A stretch of DNA of 64,000 nucleotides, taken from assembly GCA_934561485.1 (NCBI GenBank), contig CAKTGS010000002.1:1-64000 (forward strand). Direction: 5' to 3'. The stretch is from an uncultured Faecalibacterium sp. GTDB taxonomy: Bacteria > Bacillota > Clostridia > Oscillospirales > Ruminococcaceae. The notes beneath the pieces were generated by a model. That model did no database searches. It had not been told where the DNA came from and was given only the letters and a program-made list of their open reading frames with translations. The position numbers and the translations under genes were made by a program. Below are positions 1 through 9,096 of this stretch, piece by piece (the first letter of the stretch is position 1; every line of letters begins with the position of its first letter).

Positions 1-771
1 CACGAGTTCTCCACCATTGAGGGCGTCAAGGAAGACGTTACCGAAATTGTCCTGAACCTGAAGGGTATCGCTGCAAAGCTGTACACCGATGGTCCGAAGA
101 CAGTGCGTGTTGAGGCAGTCGGCCCCTGTGAGGTCACCGCTGACAACATCAAGCAGGGCGATGACATCGAAATTCTGAACCCTGAGTGGCACATTGCAAC
201 CCTGGGTGAGGGTGCCAAGCTCGTCATGGAGCTCACCTTCGACAAGGGCCGTGGCTATGTGCCCGCAGAGCGCAACAAACAGGCTATCATCGAGAAGAAT
301 GACATCAACACTCTTCCCGTTGACAGCATTTACACCCCTGTGCTCAAGGTGAATTACAACGTCGAGAGCACCCGTGTTGGCCAGGCGATCGATTATGACA
401 AGCTGACCATCGAGGTTTGGACCGATGGCACGATCAATGCGCAGGAAGCCGTTTCTCTGGCTGCCCGCGTGCTGACCGAGCACCTGAACCTGTTCGTCAA
501 CCTGTCCGATGAGGCCGCTGGCACCGAGATCATGGTGGAAAAGACCAACGACGACAAGGAGAAGGCTCTGGAGATGACCATCGAAGAGCTGGATCTGAGC
601 GTGCGTTCCTTCAACTGCCTGAAGCGTGCCGGTATCAACACGGTGGAAGATCTGGTCAGCAAGAGCGAGGACGAGATGATGAAGGTCCGCAACCTCGGTC
701 GCAAGAGCCTGGAAGAAGTCATGGCAAAGCTGGACTCCCTGGGCTTCAAGCTGAACACGGATGACGAATAA
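1..771 (+). CDS. rpoA: DNA-directed RNA polymerase subunit alpha, 5'-truncated by window edge
   Basis: The reading frame is open from base 1, so the gene starts outside the window; about 256 C-terminal residues are visible. They hold the second half of the N-terminal assembly domain and, after an acidic linker near [11 protein letters not shown], the C-terminal domain with the paired helix-hairpin-helix motif ([16 protein letters not shown] and [13 protein letters not shown]) that binds UP elements and activators. Alpha dimerises to nucleate core polymerase. It is followed after 26 bases by rplQ, the usual end of the bacterial ribosomal protein operon. Identification is secure. Confidence 0.97.
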   Translation, partial: HEFSTIEGVKEDVTEIVLNLKGIAAKLYTDGPKTVRVEAVGPCEVTADNIKQGDDIEILNPEWHIATLGEGAKLVMELTFDKGRGYVPAERNKQAIIEKNDINTLPVDSIYTPVLKVNYNVESTRVGQAIDYDKLTIEVWTDGTINAQEAVSLAARVLTEHLNLFVNLSDEAAGTEIMVEKTNDDKEKALEMTIEELDLSVRSFNCLKRAGINTVEDLVSKSEDEMMKVRNLGRKSLEEVMAKLDSLGFKLNTDDE

Positions 772-797
772 CTAAAATAATTAAGGAGTGAAACGGG

Positions 798-1139
798 ATG
801 CCCGGTACCAGAAAGCTCGGTAGAACCAGCGACAGCCGCAACGCTATGATGCGCGCTATGGTTACCTACCTGTTAGAGAATGGCAAGATTGAGACCACTG
901 TCACTCGCGCTAAGGACGTTCGTTCCATGGCCGAGAAGATGATCACCCTTGGCAAGGCAAGCGACCTGCACACCAAGCGTCAGGTTTATGCCTACATCAC
1001 CAAGGAAGATGTTGCAAAGAAGCTGTTTGATGAGATCAGCCCCAAGTACGCTGACCGCAACGGCGGCTACACCCGCATCATCAAGATCGGCGCTCGCCGC
1101 GGCGATGCAGCTGAGATGGCAGTTCTGGAGCTGGTCTAA
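798..1139 (+). CDS. rplQ: 50S ribosomal protein L17
   Basis: This 113-residue protein begins [20 protein letters not shown], the hallmark L17 start, and ends with the typical [13 protein letters not shown] tail, so it is full length and intact. L17 sits near the exit of the peptide tunnel in the large subunit. A ribosome binding site AAGGAGTG lies 9 bases before the ATG. It is the last gene of the rpoA-rplQ operon; a strong terminator follows within 30 bases. Confidence 0.98.
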   Translation: MPGTRKLGRTSDSRNAMMRAMVTYLLENGKIETTVTRAKDVRSMAEKMITLGKASDLHTKRQVYAYITKEDVAKKLFDEISPKYADRNGGYTRIIKIGARRGDAAEMAVLELV

Positions 1140-1166
1140 TCTGCTCTGACTGTTTGATACAGTTTT

Positions 1167-1206
1167 TAAGAGGTTCCTGCCTTTTGGGGCGGGGACCTCT
1201 TTTTTG
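1167..1206 (+). terminator. Rho-independent terminator of rpoA-rplQ
   Basis: Stem AAGAGGTTCC (1168-1177) pairs with GGGGACCTCTT (1191-1201) and is followed by a run of T. It closes the ribosomal operon. Confidence 0.9.
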
Positions 1207-1267
1207 CTGTCGATTGAGTGAATGCTTCTGCAGAGCGGATGCAGTAGCAGATGCTGCTGCCGGTTTC

Positions 1268-1380
1268 GCCCCCTTCCGTGAAAAAGCAGATCGGAAAAAG
1301 CTGCGGATTTTTCCGATCTGCAAATAAAAAGAAATATTCCGCTATTGATGGCGAAAGCGAATGCCGAAGCCATTCGAAAT
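1268..1380 (+). repeat. Structured dispersed repeat, family S1, copy 1
   Basis: A ~113-base intergenic element that shares its layout with 9436-9546: CC(C/T)TCCGTGAAAAAG, then a long hairpin, then a TTCCGCT box, then a second small hairpin. Here the first stem is 14 perfect pairs (1286-1299 with 1308-1321) and the second is ATGGC with GCCAT near 1348-1373. The two copies differ in the stems by compensating changes, so pairing is kept while sequence drifts. Function unknown; it could be a non-coding RNA, an mRNA element or a non-autonomous mobile repeat. Confidence 0.7.
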
Positions 1381-1391
1381 GATTTCAGGTG

Positions 1392-1420
1392 TTGGCATTG
1401 CGCTGCCGCCGTGGTATACT
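1392..1420 (+). promoter_or_regulatory. Predicted sigma-A promoter for lipoprotein/two-component operon
   Basis: TTGGCA (1392-1397), 17-base spacer, TATACT (1415-1420) with an upstream TGG extension. It lies about 50 bases before the lipoprotein start. Confidence 0.7.
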
Positions 1421-1472
1421 GACAATAGCTATTTTTGCTGCCGCTGATTTTCCACGAAGGGAGGAACTGCTG

Positions 1473-2783
1473 TTGAAAACCATCCGCCGCATCCGGCAGG
1501 TGTTGGCCTGCCTGCTGGCTTGTGTGCTGCTGGCCGGGTGCAGCAGCCTTCCCGGGGAGAATGTCCAGGTGGAAGAGCTGCTGCGCGCCCCGCGCCTTTC
1601 GGGCGATTACGGGGCCTTGCAGTCGACCCTGAACGACTGGCTGGGAGAAAGCGCTCAGCTGAAATACCCCATGCAGGGGGAACTGCTCTCTCCGTTTCTG
1701 CTGCAGGACCTGGACGGGGACGGCCAGCAGGACGCTGCCGTGCTGTACACCACGGCCCAGAGCACCAACGTGAACATTGCCATTCTGCAGCATGATGAGA
1801 GTGGGGCCTGGCAGGTGCGCCAGAGCCTGGAAGGCCTGGCCGACACGGTGGAGACCGTAAGCTTGGCCCAGCTGCGCAGCGGCAATGCTTCTCAGCTGGT
1901 GGTGGGCTATGTGGCGGCCCAGGGCGATCATTACCTGGCCGTGTATGCCTACAACGAAGGGGAGCTTTCCGCCATTCTGGAGCAGCCTTACGAGCAGTAC
2001 CTGGTGGAGGATATCACCGGCGGGGGCAGCCAGGATCTGATCCTGCTCTCCACCCGGGAGGACGGCGGCGTGCAGATCGAGCTGCTGACCGTGGACAAGG
2101 AAGGGGCCTTCCAGCAGGTGGCGGTCATGGGCCTTTCGGCAGACCGGTTCTCGGGCTGTGCCTCGGTGGCAGCCGGTGCCGGTTCCGATGGGAGAAACTA
2201 TCTTGTGCTGGACGGCTGGACCGGCATTTCCGGCAACAATTTGGCCAGCGTGCTGCTGCGCTTTGACGAGGACAGCCAGCAGATGGTGCCTGCTTCGCAG
2301 ATCACCTCGGATCAGCTGTACGAAGCATCCCTGCGCAATGTGCCCGGGCTTGTGAGCCGGGATCTGGACGGGGACGGCATTGTGGAAATTCCCACCCAGC
2401 CGGAGGAAGCGGGCCTGCTGAACATGAGCCAGGGCCGCCGCATGGATTTTATCGTCTGGATGGATTACACCAGCCGCAGCCCGGAAAAGAGTTTCGGTCT
2501 GCTGGACGAAGAGACGAACTGCTACATTGAGCTGCCCGCCGAGTGGGAGGGCAACCTGAAACTGACCGACAGCGAACAATACGATGGAGCCGTGGAGCTG
2601 CGCACCGTGGACGAGGACCAGCTGGTCATGACGGTGCGGCTGGCCCGCACGGCGGCCAATTCCACGGGCTGGACCCGGCTGGGCATTGTGGCGTCCCGCC
2701 AGATGCAGGCCAAGCTGGCCCAGGATGTGCAGATCAGCGACCCGGACTACCGGTTGTCCAAGGCGCTGTACCTGCTGAACTGA
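1473..2783 (+). CDS. Lipoprotein of unknown function with FG-GAP-like segment, linked to two-component system
   Basis: About 436 residues from a TTG start at 1473, chosen because GGGAGG lies 8 bases before it and because it opens directly onto a lipoprotein signal: KTIRRIRQ, a hydrophobic stretch and lipobox LLAGC with Cys at residue 23. The body contains DLDGDGQQDAAVL and DLDGDGIVEI, calcium-binding-like DxDGDG loops of the kind found in FG-GAP/VCBS beta-propeller repeats. It is therefore probably an extracellular, membrane-tethered propeller-like protein. The response regulator and kinase follow at 17 bases and overlapping, suggesting one operon and a role as signal-input or output partner of the sensor (inference). 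No enzyme motif recognised. Confidence 0.75.
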   Translation: MKTIRRIRQVLACLLACVLLAGCSSLPGENVQVEELLRAPRLSGDYGALQSTLNDWLGESAQLKYPMQGELLSPFLLQDLDGDGQQDAAVLYTTAQSTNVNIAILQHDESGAWQVRQSLEGLADTVETVSLAQLRSGNASQLVVGYVAAQGDHYLAVYAYNEGELSAILEQPYEQYLVEDITGGGSQDLILLSTREDGGVQIELLTVDKEGAFQQVAVMGLSADRFSGCASVAAGAGSDGRNYLVLDGWTGISGNNLASVLLRFDEDSQQMVPASQITSDQLYEASLRNVPGLVSRDLDGDGIVEIPTQPEEAGLLNMSQGRRMDFIVWMDYTSRSPEKSFGLLDEETNCYIELPAEWEGNLKLTDSEQYDGAVELRTVDEDQLVMTVRLARTAANSTGWTRLGIVASRQMQAKLAQDVQISDPDYRLSKALYLLN

Positions 2784-2800
2784 GAATGGAGGAAATCGCA

Positions 2801-3508
2801 ATGGTAAGAGTGCTCGTGGTGGAAGATGAAGCCAACATCCGCGAAATGATCGCGCTGAACCTGCGCCTTGCCGGCATGGAGGCTGTGGAGGCCGAAAGCG
2901 CCGAGGCTGCCCTGCCGCTGCTGGAGCAGAAACCTGGCTGCGATGCCGCCATTCTGGACGTGATGCTGCCGGGCATGAACGGCTTTTCGCTGTGCGAGAC
3001 CATCCGCCGCACCGACCAGCAGATCGGCATTATCATCCTCAGCGCCAAGGGACAGGAGCAGGACAAGATCCGGGGCCTGTCCATCGGTGCGGATGACTAC
3101 ATGACCAAGCCTTTCAGCGTCAGTGAGCTGCTGGCCCGTGTGGAGGCGCTCTGCCGCCGCGTGAGCCGCACGGCAGGTGCAGACGCCAAGGACCCCGCCG
3201 CCGCGCTGGGAATGCTCACCAGCGGCGATTTTGTGCTGGACGAGAACCGCCGCGTGCTGCTGAAGGCGGGGCAGCCCGTTGAGCTGACCCAGGTGGAGTT
3301 CCAGATCATGGAGCTGTTTTTCCGCAACCCGGGCACCGCGCTGGTGCGCGAAAAGATCCTGAAAGGCGTCTGGGGTGAAAACTACTTCGGCGATGTGAAG
3401 ATCGTGGATGTGAACATCCGCCGCCTGCGCATGAAGGTGGAGGATGAACCCAGCCACCCGGCCCATATCCTTACCGTGTGGGGATATGGCTACCGGTGGG
3501 AAGAATGA
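2801..3508 (+). CDS. Winged-helix (OmpR/PhoB family) response regulator
   Basis: 235 residues. Receiver domain at residues 1-120 with the acidic pair E8-D9, phospho-acceptor D53 (AILDVMLPG) and K near residue 104 in MTKPFS; C-terminal OmpR-type winged helix at about 135-233 (VELTQVEFQIMELFFRNPG, VDVNIRRLRMKVE, HILTVWGYGYRW). It binds DNA when phosphorylated by the downstream kinase. Start ATG 2801 has GGAGG 6-10 bases upstream. Its stop overlaps the start of the kinase (ATGA), so the two are translationally coupled. PhoP/WalR-like in type; the target genes are not shown by the sequence. Confidence 0.93.
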   Translation: MVRVLVVEDEANIREMIALNLRLAGMEAVEAESAEAALPLLEQKPGCDAAILDVMLPGMNGFSLCETIRRTDQQIGIIILSAKGQEQDKIRGLSIGADDYMTKPFSVSELLARVEALCRRVSRTAGADAKDPAAALGMLTSGDFVLDENRRVLLKAGQPVELTQVEFQIMELFFRNPGTALVREKILKGVWGENYFGDVKIVDVNIRRLRMKVEDEPSHPAHILTVWGYGYRWEE

Positions 3509-4929
3509 GGAGCGGGATCACCCGCCGGTGGCTGCGGGGCAATCTGCTCATTACGGTGCTGCTGGTGCTGCTGGCCGAGGTTATGTTCCTGTACAGCTAC
3601 ACCCACAGTTACTACAGCAGCGTGCAGCAGACCATGTACCGGCGCTTTTCCTCGATAGCCGGCCAGCTGAAGGTGTACACCGGCGACACGGCCCAGAGTG
3701 CGGCTTCTGCCCGCAGCCTGGCGTTGCGCCGCATGGTGGAGCAGTTTGCCGACAAGGACAAATACGAGTTTATGCTGCTGGACAACTACGGCGCGGTGAT
3801 CGCGTCCTCCAGCGGCACCGATGCAGACGGCATTGTGACTGGCACTGATTTTGAACAGGCACAGAATGCTGCCGATGGCCTGGGCGGGGCCGTGTACCGC
3901 ACCCAGTCCGGGGAAATGGTGCTGTCGGTGTGCTACCTGGTGCCCTATGCCGCCGAGGATGTGGCGGCGCTGCGGCTGGTCACCAGCCTGGCGCTGGTGG
4001 AAGGGCAGATCAAAAACGCATTCATTGCCAGTGCACTGATCGCGCTGGTCATTCTGGCTGTTACAATTACGTCCGGCCTGTACTTCATCCGGGGCATCGT
4101 GGTGCCGCTGGGGCAGGTGGAACGCACAGCCGCCGGCATCGCCCGGGGCGAGCTGGACGTGCGCCTGCCGGTAAAGGGTGACCCCCGCGATGAGGTGGAC
4201 CGTCTGCGCGGCACCATCAATCAGATGGCAGAAGGGCTGGAAGAGACCGAGAAGATGAAGAACGAGTTCATCAGTTCGGTGTCCCACGAGCTGCGCACGC
4301 CGCTTACCTCCATCCGAGGCTGGGTGGAGACTCTGCGCACCCTGGACGACCCCACGGACGAAAACTACCGCAAGGGACTGGAAATCATCAATAACGAGAC
4401 CGGCCGCCTGTACAATATGGTGGAAGAGCTGCTGGATTTCAGCCGCCTGCAGAACGGCCGCCTGCGCATGGACTGCCGCCCGCTGGACCTGGTGGCGGAA
4501 CTGACCGATGCGGTGCTGTTCTGCGAAGCGCGCATCCGGCGGGAGGGGCTGATCCTGAGCTACGCGGAGCCGGAGGAGATGATCCCCGTTTACGCCGACC
4601 CGGACCGTCTGCGGCAGGTGTTCATCAACATTCTGGACAATGCCATCAAGTATTCGGCCCCCGGCGGGCGCATCACCGTCAAGCTGTGGGCCGGGGAATA
4701 CAAGGCCTTTGTGGAAATTCTGGATCAGGGCCGCGGCATCCCGCCGGAGGATCTGGAAAACGTCAAGACCAAGTTCTACAAGGGCAGCAACGCGGTGCGC
4801 GGCAGCGGCATTGGCCTGGCACTGGTGGATTCCATCATGACGGCGCTGGACGGCACGCTGGACATCAAGAGCACTTTGGGCCGGGGCACCGTGGTTACCC
4901 TGGGCCTGCCGCTGTACCATAAAGCGTGA
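3505..4929 (+). CDS. Membrane sensor histidine kinase (PhoR/WalK-like)
   Basis: 474 residues starting at the ATG that overlaps the regulator stop codon. Order of parts: transmembrane segment about 10-33 (LITVLLVLLAEVMFLYSY), extracytoplasmic sensor region to about 170, second membrane segment about 175-197, HAMP domain (VVPLGQVERTAAGIARGELDVRLP), HisKA with phospho-His H261 in SVSHELRTPLTSIRGW, and HATPase_c with N box NILDNAIKYS, G1 DQGRGIPPEDLENV and G2 GSGIGLALV. All catalytic boxes are intact. It should phosphorylate the preceding regulator; the signal is unknown, though the co-transcribed lipoprotein is a candidate partner. Confidence 0.92.
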   Translation: MRSGITRRWLRGNLLITVLLVLLAEVMFLYSYTHSYYSSVQQTMYRRFSSIAGQLKVYTGDTAQSAASARSLALRRMVEQFADKDKYEFMLLDNYGAVIASSSGTDADGIVTGTDFEQAQNAADGLGGAVYRTQSGEMVLSVCYLVPYAAEDVAALRLVTSLALVEGQIKNAFIASALIALVILAVTITSGLYFIRGIVVPLGQVERTAAGIARGELDVRLPVKGDPRDEVDRLRGTINQMAEGLEETEKMKNEFISSVSHELRTPLTSIRGWVETLRTLDDPTDENYRKGLEIINNETGRLYNMVEELLDFSRLQNGRLRMDCRPLDLVAELTDAVLFCEARIRREGLILSYAEPEEMIPVYADPDRLRQVFINILDNAIKYSAPGGRITVKLWAGEYKAFVEILDQGRGIPPEDLENVKTKFYKGSNAVRGSGIGLALVDSIMTALDGTLDIKSTLGRGTVVTLGLPLYHKA

Positions 4930-4984
4930 AAAACGCAGATTTTGTCACAATTATAGGGTAATATAATACTATTCGCCCCCTCAG

Positions 4985-5065
4985 CCGCCAGGAAACGCAT
5001 TCATGCGTTCCGTTGGCTTCCGGCAGATGGCGCTTTCCTGCGGAACGGATCGATCCGTTCCCTAC
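4985..5065 (+). repeat. Dispersed palindromic repeat, family S2, copy 1
   Basis: Two adjacent palindromes: AACGCAT/ATGCGTT around 4993-5009, and a perfect 20-base palindrome at 5042-5061 (arms GGAACGGAT / ATCCGTTCC). The same arrangement, with altered arms that still pair, recurs at 16623-16686. It lies in the 206-base gap before the DUF1385 gene. Confidence 0.65.
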
Positions 5066-5135
5066 AAGAGAGGTGGATTTGCGAAGCAAAGACGGAGAGG
5101 GCGAGGACGATCATCTTGATAATTAGGAGAACCCA

Positions 5136-6083
5136 ATGAGTCAACCCAACAAGGAACGTTTCAAAACCAGCGTGGGCGGGCAGGCCCTGATGGAAGGCAT
5201 CATGATGCGCGGGCCAAAGCTCATCTGCTGTGCAGTGCGCAGGCCGGACGGCACCATCGAAACCAAAACCGAACCCGCCCCCACCCACGGTGTGTGGACA
5301 AAGATCCCGCTGGTGCGGGGAGCCATTTCCATGGTGGAAAGCCTGATCATGGGCTACCGCTACATGATGTACTCCGCCCAGGTGAGCATGGGGGACGACT
5401 ACGACCCCGAGGAAGAAGAGACTGCCCTTGAAAAGTGGGTGGGGGAGCACCTGGGCAAAAAAGCCGAGGACGTTCTGCTGGCCTGCGCCGCCGTTGTGGG
5501 CGGTCTGCTGGCCATTCTGCTGTTCACCGTGCTGCCCACCCTCATTGTGGGCGGTGTGAACCATTTTGCTGCGCTGGGCCGCTGGACCAAGGTGGTGCTG
5601 GAAGCCGTGCTCAAGGTGGGCATTTTTCTGGCCTACATGGTGGGCATTTCCAAAATGAAAGAGATCCACCGGGTGTTCGAGTACCACGGGGCCGAGCACA
5701 AAACCATTGCCTGCTACGAAGCCGGGGATGCGCTGACCGTGGAGAACGTGCGCAAGTACACCCGGTTCCACCCCCGCTGCGGCACCAGTTTTCTGATCCT
5801 GGTAGTCATTGTCAGCGTGTTTTTGTACAGCGTGCTGCCCTGGGGCAGCATCGGCCTGCGGGTGGTGTGCAAGCTGCTGCTGCTGCCAGTGGTCATGGGC
5901 ATCAGCTACGAGCTGCTCAAGTGGTGCGGCCGGTCGGACAACTGGGCTACCCGCATCATCCGCCAGCCCGGCATCTGGGTGCAGCACCTCACCGTGTTTG
6001 AGCCGGACGACAGCATGATCGAAGTAGCCATTGCTGCCGTGACCCCCGTACTGCCGGAGAACCCGGAGGAGGGCAAATGGTAA
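5136..6083 (+). CDS. DUF1385 family membrane protein (YqhQ-like)
   Basis: 315 residues opening with the family signature VGGQALMEGIMMRGP. It has a hydrophilic head, membrane segments near 110-135 (LLACAAVVGGLLAILLFTVLPTLIVGG) and 155-175, the conserved EYHGAEHKTIACYE motif at about 188-201, a second histidine/cysteine cluster YTRFHPRCGTSF, and two further membrane segments after it. The family is widespread in Firmicutes; its biochemical role is not established. In many clostridia it stands next to prmC and near prfA/rpmE, and here prmC overlaps its last bases, so the gene order is the expected one. Start ATG with AGGAG 6 bases upstream. Confidence 0.92.
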   Translation: MSQPNKERFKTSVGGQALMEGIMMRGPKLICCAVRRPDGTIETKTEPAPTHGVWTKIPLVRGAISMVESLIMGYRYMMYSAQVSMGDDYDPEEEETALEKWVGEHLGKKAEDVLLACAAVVGGLLAILLFTVLPTLIVGGVNHFAALGRWTKVVLEAVLKVGIFLAYMVGISKMKEIHRVFEYHGAEHKTIACYEAGDALTVENVRKYTRFHPRCGTSFLILVVIVSVFLYSVLPWGSIGLRVVCKLLLLPVVMGISYELLKWCGRSDNWATRIIRQPGIWVQHLTVFEPDDSMIEVAIAAVTPVLPENPEEGKW

Positions 6084-7042
6084 CCGCCAACAGCACCCCG
6101 CGCGAAGCAGTGCGGGAGGTGGAGCAGCGCCTGACCGCTGCAGGCTGCCCGGACGCGGATTTTGACGCCCGAGAGCTGTTCCGGTTGGCAGCCGGGCGGG
6201 ACATGCGCCTTTCAGACCGGCCCTTGTCCGCCGAAGAAGCAGAAACGCTGGAAGCACTGTGCACCCGGCGTGCAAACCGGGAGCCGTTGCAGTATTTGTG
6301 CGGCAGCTGGAGCTTCCTGGATTTTGAGCTGGTCGTGGGGCCGGGGGTGCTCTGCCCCCGCGCCGATACGGAGGTGGTGGCGGAAGCCGCTGCCCAGACC
6401 TTAGCAGGGGTGGAAGCCCCCAAAGTGCTGGATCTGTGCGCCGGCACCGGCTGCCTGGGGCTGGGGGTCAAACGCTTCTGCCCGGCGGCACAGGTGACCT
6501 GTGTGGAAAAAAGCCCGGAAGCCTTTGCCTACCTGGAAAAGAACTGCCGCTGCGCACTGGCCGGGCAGGGCAGAGCAACGGAGAATCTGCTGGAGCCGAC
6601 CGCCCTGGAAGAGGCGGATGCCCCGGCCTTTGACTGGGGCCCGGCACTGTGTGCCCTGCGGGCAAAGCCTGCCTATGCGGCGCAGCCGGTGCAGGGGGAT
6701 CTGTTCACCTACTGGCAGACCCTGCCGGAGGGGCAGCTGGACCTGATCGTGTCCAACCCGCCCTACCTCACCGCCGCCGAGATGCAGCAGCTGCAGCCCG
6801 AGGTGGCGCAGGAACCGGCCATGGCGCTGGAAGCAGGGAAGGACGGCCTGGTGTTCTACCGCGCCCTTGCGCAGCACTACCGCAATGCACTGCGCCCCGG
6901 CGGGGCGATGGTGCTGGAGATCGGCTGGCAGCAGCGGCAAGCGGTATCAACGCTGCTGGCCGAAAACGGCTGGACGGACGTGGAATGCCGCAAGGACTTT
7001 GGCGGCAACGACCGGTGCATTCTGGCCCGGCGGCCCGGCTGA
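6077..7042 (+). CDS. prmC: Peptide chain release factor N5-glutamine methyltransferase
   Basis: 321 residues. It methylates the glutamine of the GGQ motif in release factors RF1 and RF2 using S-adenosylmethionine. Residues about 5-85 form the helical release-factor-binding head; the Rossmann core has motif I DLCAGTGCLGLGV near 119-131 and the catalytic NPPY at 227-230. The protein is longer than the usual ~280 residues because of an insertion at roughly 165-205, between motif I and NPPY. The ATG overlaps the end of the DUF1385 gene by 7 bases and GGAGGAGG precedes it, indicating coupled translation. Confidence 0.93.
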   Translation: MVTANSTPREAVREVEQRLTAAGCPDADFDARELFRLAAGRDMRLSDRPLSAEEAETLEALCTRRANREPLQYLCGSWSFLDFELVVGPGVLCPRADTEVVAEAAAQTLAGVEAPKVLDLCAGTGCLGLGVKRFCPAAQVTCVEKSPEAFAYLEKNCRCALAGQGRATENLLEPTALEEADAPAFDWGPALCALRAKPAYAAQPVQGDLFTYWQTLPEGQLDLIVSNPPYLTAAEMQQLQPEVAQEPAMALEAGKDGLVFYRALAQHYRNALRPGGAMVLEIGWQQRQAVSTLLAENGWTDVECRKDFGGNDRCILARRPG

Positions 7043-7070
7043 GAAATTGGAAAAATCAAACAACTTCTTG

Positions 7071-7098
7071 TTGTAAAATCTGAATTTTGTGTTATACT
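7071..7098 (+). promoter_or_regulatory. Predicted recA promoter
   Basis: TTGTAA (7071-7076), 16-base spacer, TATACT (7093-7098). I looked for a LexA-type box (GAAC-N4-GTTC) here and did not find one. Confidence 0.6.
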
Positions 7099-7161
7099 AA
7101 GAAGGAAAGTAAAGCATGGCCCGCGCTCTGCGGGCGCAAAGTATAAAAGGAGCAGCACGCT

Positions 7162-8349
7162 ATGGCAAAAAATCAGAACAACACCGTTGTTCCGGCTACC
7201 AAAAAAACCGGAGCGGAAGCCAAGAAAGATGCGCTGGCCACCGCGCTGGCCCAGATCGAAAAGCAGTTCGGCAAGGGTGCCGTGATGAAGCTGGGCGACA
7301 ATGCCGCCATGCAGGTGGATGCCATTTCCACCGGCAGCCTGGGCCTGGATATGGCCTTGGGCGTGGGCGGTGTGCCCCGCGGCCGCATCATTGAGGTGTA
7401 CGGCCCGGAATCCAGCGGTAAAACCACCCTGGCCCTGCACATTCTGGCCGAAGCCCAGAAAAAGGGCGGCGATGTGGCCTTTATTGACGTAGAACATGCG
7501 CTGGACCCCGTGTATGCCGAGGCTTTGGGCGTGGACATCAACAACCTGCTGGTCAGCCAGCCGGACACCGGCGAGCAGGCCATGGAGATCTGCGAAGCGC
7601 TGGTGCGCTCCGGTGCCATTGACGCCATTGTGGTGGACTCGGTGGCGGCCATGGTGCCCCGTGCCGAGATCGAAGGCGAGATGGGCGACAACCACGTGGG
7701 CCTGCAGGCCCGCCTGATGAGCCAGGCTATGCGCAAGCTCACCAGTGTCATCGGCAAGACCAACACGGTGTGCGTGTTCATCAACCAGCTGCGTGAGAAG
7801 GTGGGCGTGGTGTACGGCAGCCCCGAGGTGACCACCGGCGGCCGCGCCCTGAAGTATTATTCCTCTGTGCGCATCGACATCCGCCGCGTGGAAGGCCTGA
7901 AGGATTCCTCCGGCCAGTTCATCGGCAACCACACCCGCGCCAAGATCGTCAAGAACAAGGTGGCACCCCCGTTCCGGGAAGCGGAGTTCGACATCATGTT
8001 TGGCGAGGGCATTTCCAAGGTGGGCGAGCTGCTGGATCTGGGCGTGAAGCTGGGCATCGTGCAGAAGAGCGGCGCATGGTTTAACTACGGTGACATCCGT
8101 CTGGGCCAGGGCCGCGACAACTCCAAGCAGTTCCTGAAGGATAACCCCGAGATCGCCAATGACATCGAGGGCCAGATCCGCGCCAACGCCGACAAGCTGT
8201 ATGCATCCCGCCGCCCGGCAGGCAAGGGCGCTGCCGCTGCAGCCGACAAGGCCGGGGATGCCGCACCGGCGCAGGAAGCCAAGGAGCCGGTGGTCAAGGC
8301 TCCTGCCCGCAGCAGCGAGAGCGAGCTGGACATCATGGTGGAGGACTAA
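7162..8349 (+). CDS. recA: Recombinase RecA
   Basis: 395 residues. It forms the nucleoprotein filament that performs strand exchange in homologous repair and stimulates LexA cleavage. Visible parts are Walker [10 protein letters not shown] at about 81-89, Walker [10 protein letters not shown], the L1/L2 DNA-binding loops around [22 protein letters not shown], and the [20 protein letters not shown] segment. An alanine-rich linker near 350-380 leads to an acidic tail ending DIMVED, as in other RecA proteins. A ribosome binding site AAGGAG precedes the ATG. recX follows with no gap. Confidence 0.98.
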   Translation: MAKNQNNTVVPATKKTGAEAKKDALATALAQIEKQFGKGAVMKLGDNAAMQVDAISTGSLGLDMALGVGGVPRGRIIEVYGPESSGKTTLALHILAEAQKKGGDVAFIDVEHALDPVYAEALGVDINNLLVSQPDTGEQAMEICEALVRSGAIDAIVVDSVAAMVPRAEIEGEMGDNHVGLQARLMSQAMRKLTSVIGKTNTVCVFINQLREKVGVVYGSPEVTTGGRALKYYSSVRIDIRRVEGLKDSSGQFIGNHTRAKIVKNKVAPPFREAEFDIMFGEGISKVGELLDLGVKLGIVQKSGAWFNYGDIRLGQGRDNSKQFLKDNPEIANDIEGQIRANADKLYASRRPAGKGAAAAADKAGDAAPAQEAKEPVVKAPARSSESELDIMVED

Positions 8350-8868
8350 ATGTCTTTTTACCGCAGGAGTGCCCGTCCGCACCGGGGCGAAGAGCCGGAA
8401 CTGTGTGCCGACCCCGCCAAGGCCCGTGCCCGGGCACTGGATCTGCTGTGCGCCCGGGAGATGACCAGCGCCCAGCTGTACGAGCGGCTGTGCAGCCGGT
8501 TCACCGAGCAGGCGGCTGCTGCTGCCGTGGCCGAGATGGTGGAGCTGGATTACGTGAACGATGACCGCTACGCCGAGACCCGTGCCCACGGCCTGCTGAT
8601 GGCCCGCAAGAGCCGCCGTGCGGCCGCCCAGAACCTGCGCCAAAAGGGGCTGGATCGCCAGCAGATCGAGCAGGCACTGGAACTTGTATATGCCCCGGAT
8701 GAAAACGGCGAAAGCCCGGAGCTGGAAGCCGCTGCTGCCCTGGTGGCCAGCCGCTACCGCAAAAAGCTGGCCGATGGCCGCCGCGACCTTGTGGTGGCCG
8801 CTTTGCAGCGCCGCGGGTTTGCATACGCGGTGATCAAAGAAGCCATCCGCAGGGCGGAAGAAGAATGA
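8350..8868 (+). CDS. recX: Regulatory protein RecX
   Basis: 172 residues, starting on the base after the recA stop codon. RecX proteins are all-helical three-repeat modulators that bind in the RecA filament groove and limit strand exchange. The family pattern is clear: repeat 1 ARALDLLCAREMTSAQLYERL, repeat 2 with LDYVNDDRYAETRAHGLLMARKSRRAAAQNLRQKGLD, repeat 3 ending RRGFAYAVIKEAIRRAEEE. The direct adjacency to recA supports the call. No separate promoter is seen; translation probably depends on recA. Confidence 0.92.
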   Translation: MSFYRRSARPHRGEEPELCADPAKARARALDLLCAREMTSAQLYERLCSRFTEQAAAAAVAEMVELDYVNDDRYAETRAHGLLMARKSRRAAAQNLRQKGLDRQQIEQALELVYAPDENGESPELEAAAALVASRYRKKLADGRRDLVVAALQRRGFAYAVIKEAIRRAEEE

Positions 8869-8941
8869 TGGCGCTTCCCGCAAGAGTGCAGGCGCGTGGG
8901 GCAGGTTTGATGGCTTTTGCAAGCTGCAACGCCGCCGGATA

Positions 8942-8969
8942 GGTTCTCTTTTGATGGCAAAAGAGAACC
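8942..8969. repeat. Perfect 12-bp hairpin
   Basis: GGTTCTCTTTTG (8942-8953) and its exact complement (8958-8969) with a 4-base loop. It is the first of a chain of hairpins that fills the gap between recX and rimO. Confidence 0.8.
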
Positions 8970-9096
8970 AGAAAAGTGTGCGTTTTGCGGGGAAAGTTTT
9001 TGCTTGCCGCAAGCGTGCAAAGACGCTCCGCTGGGCCAGAGGCAGGGAGGGGTGTTCCGAGTCCCCCCTCCCTACCTCTGGACACCACCCACCCCG

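Noticed and set aside
7043-7161. LexA/SOS box before recA
   Set aside because: No GAAC-N4-GTTC-type site is present; only a CAAC-GTTG small repeat overlaps the -35 region.
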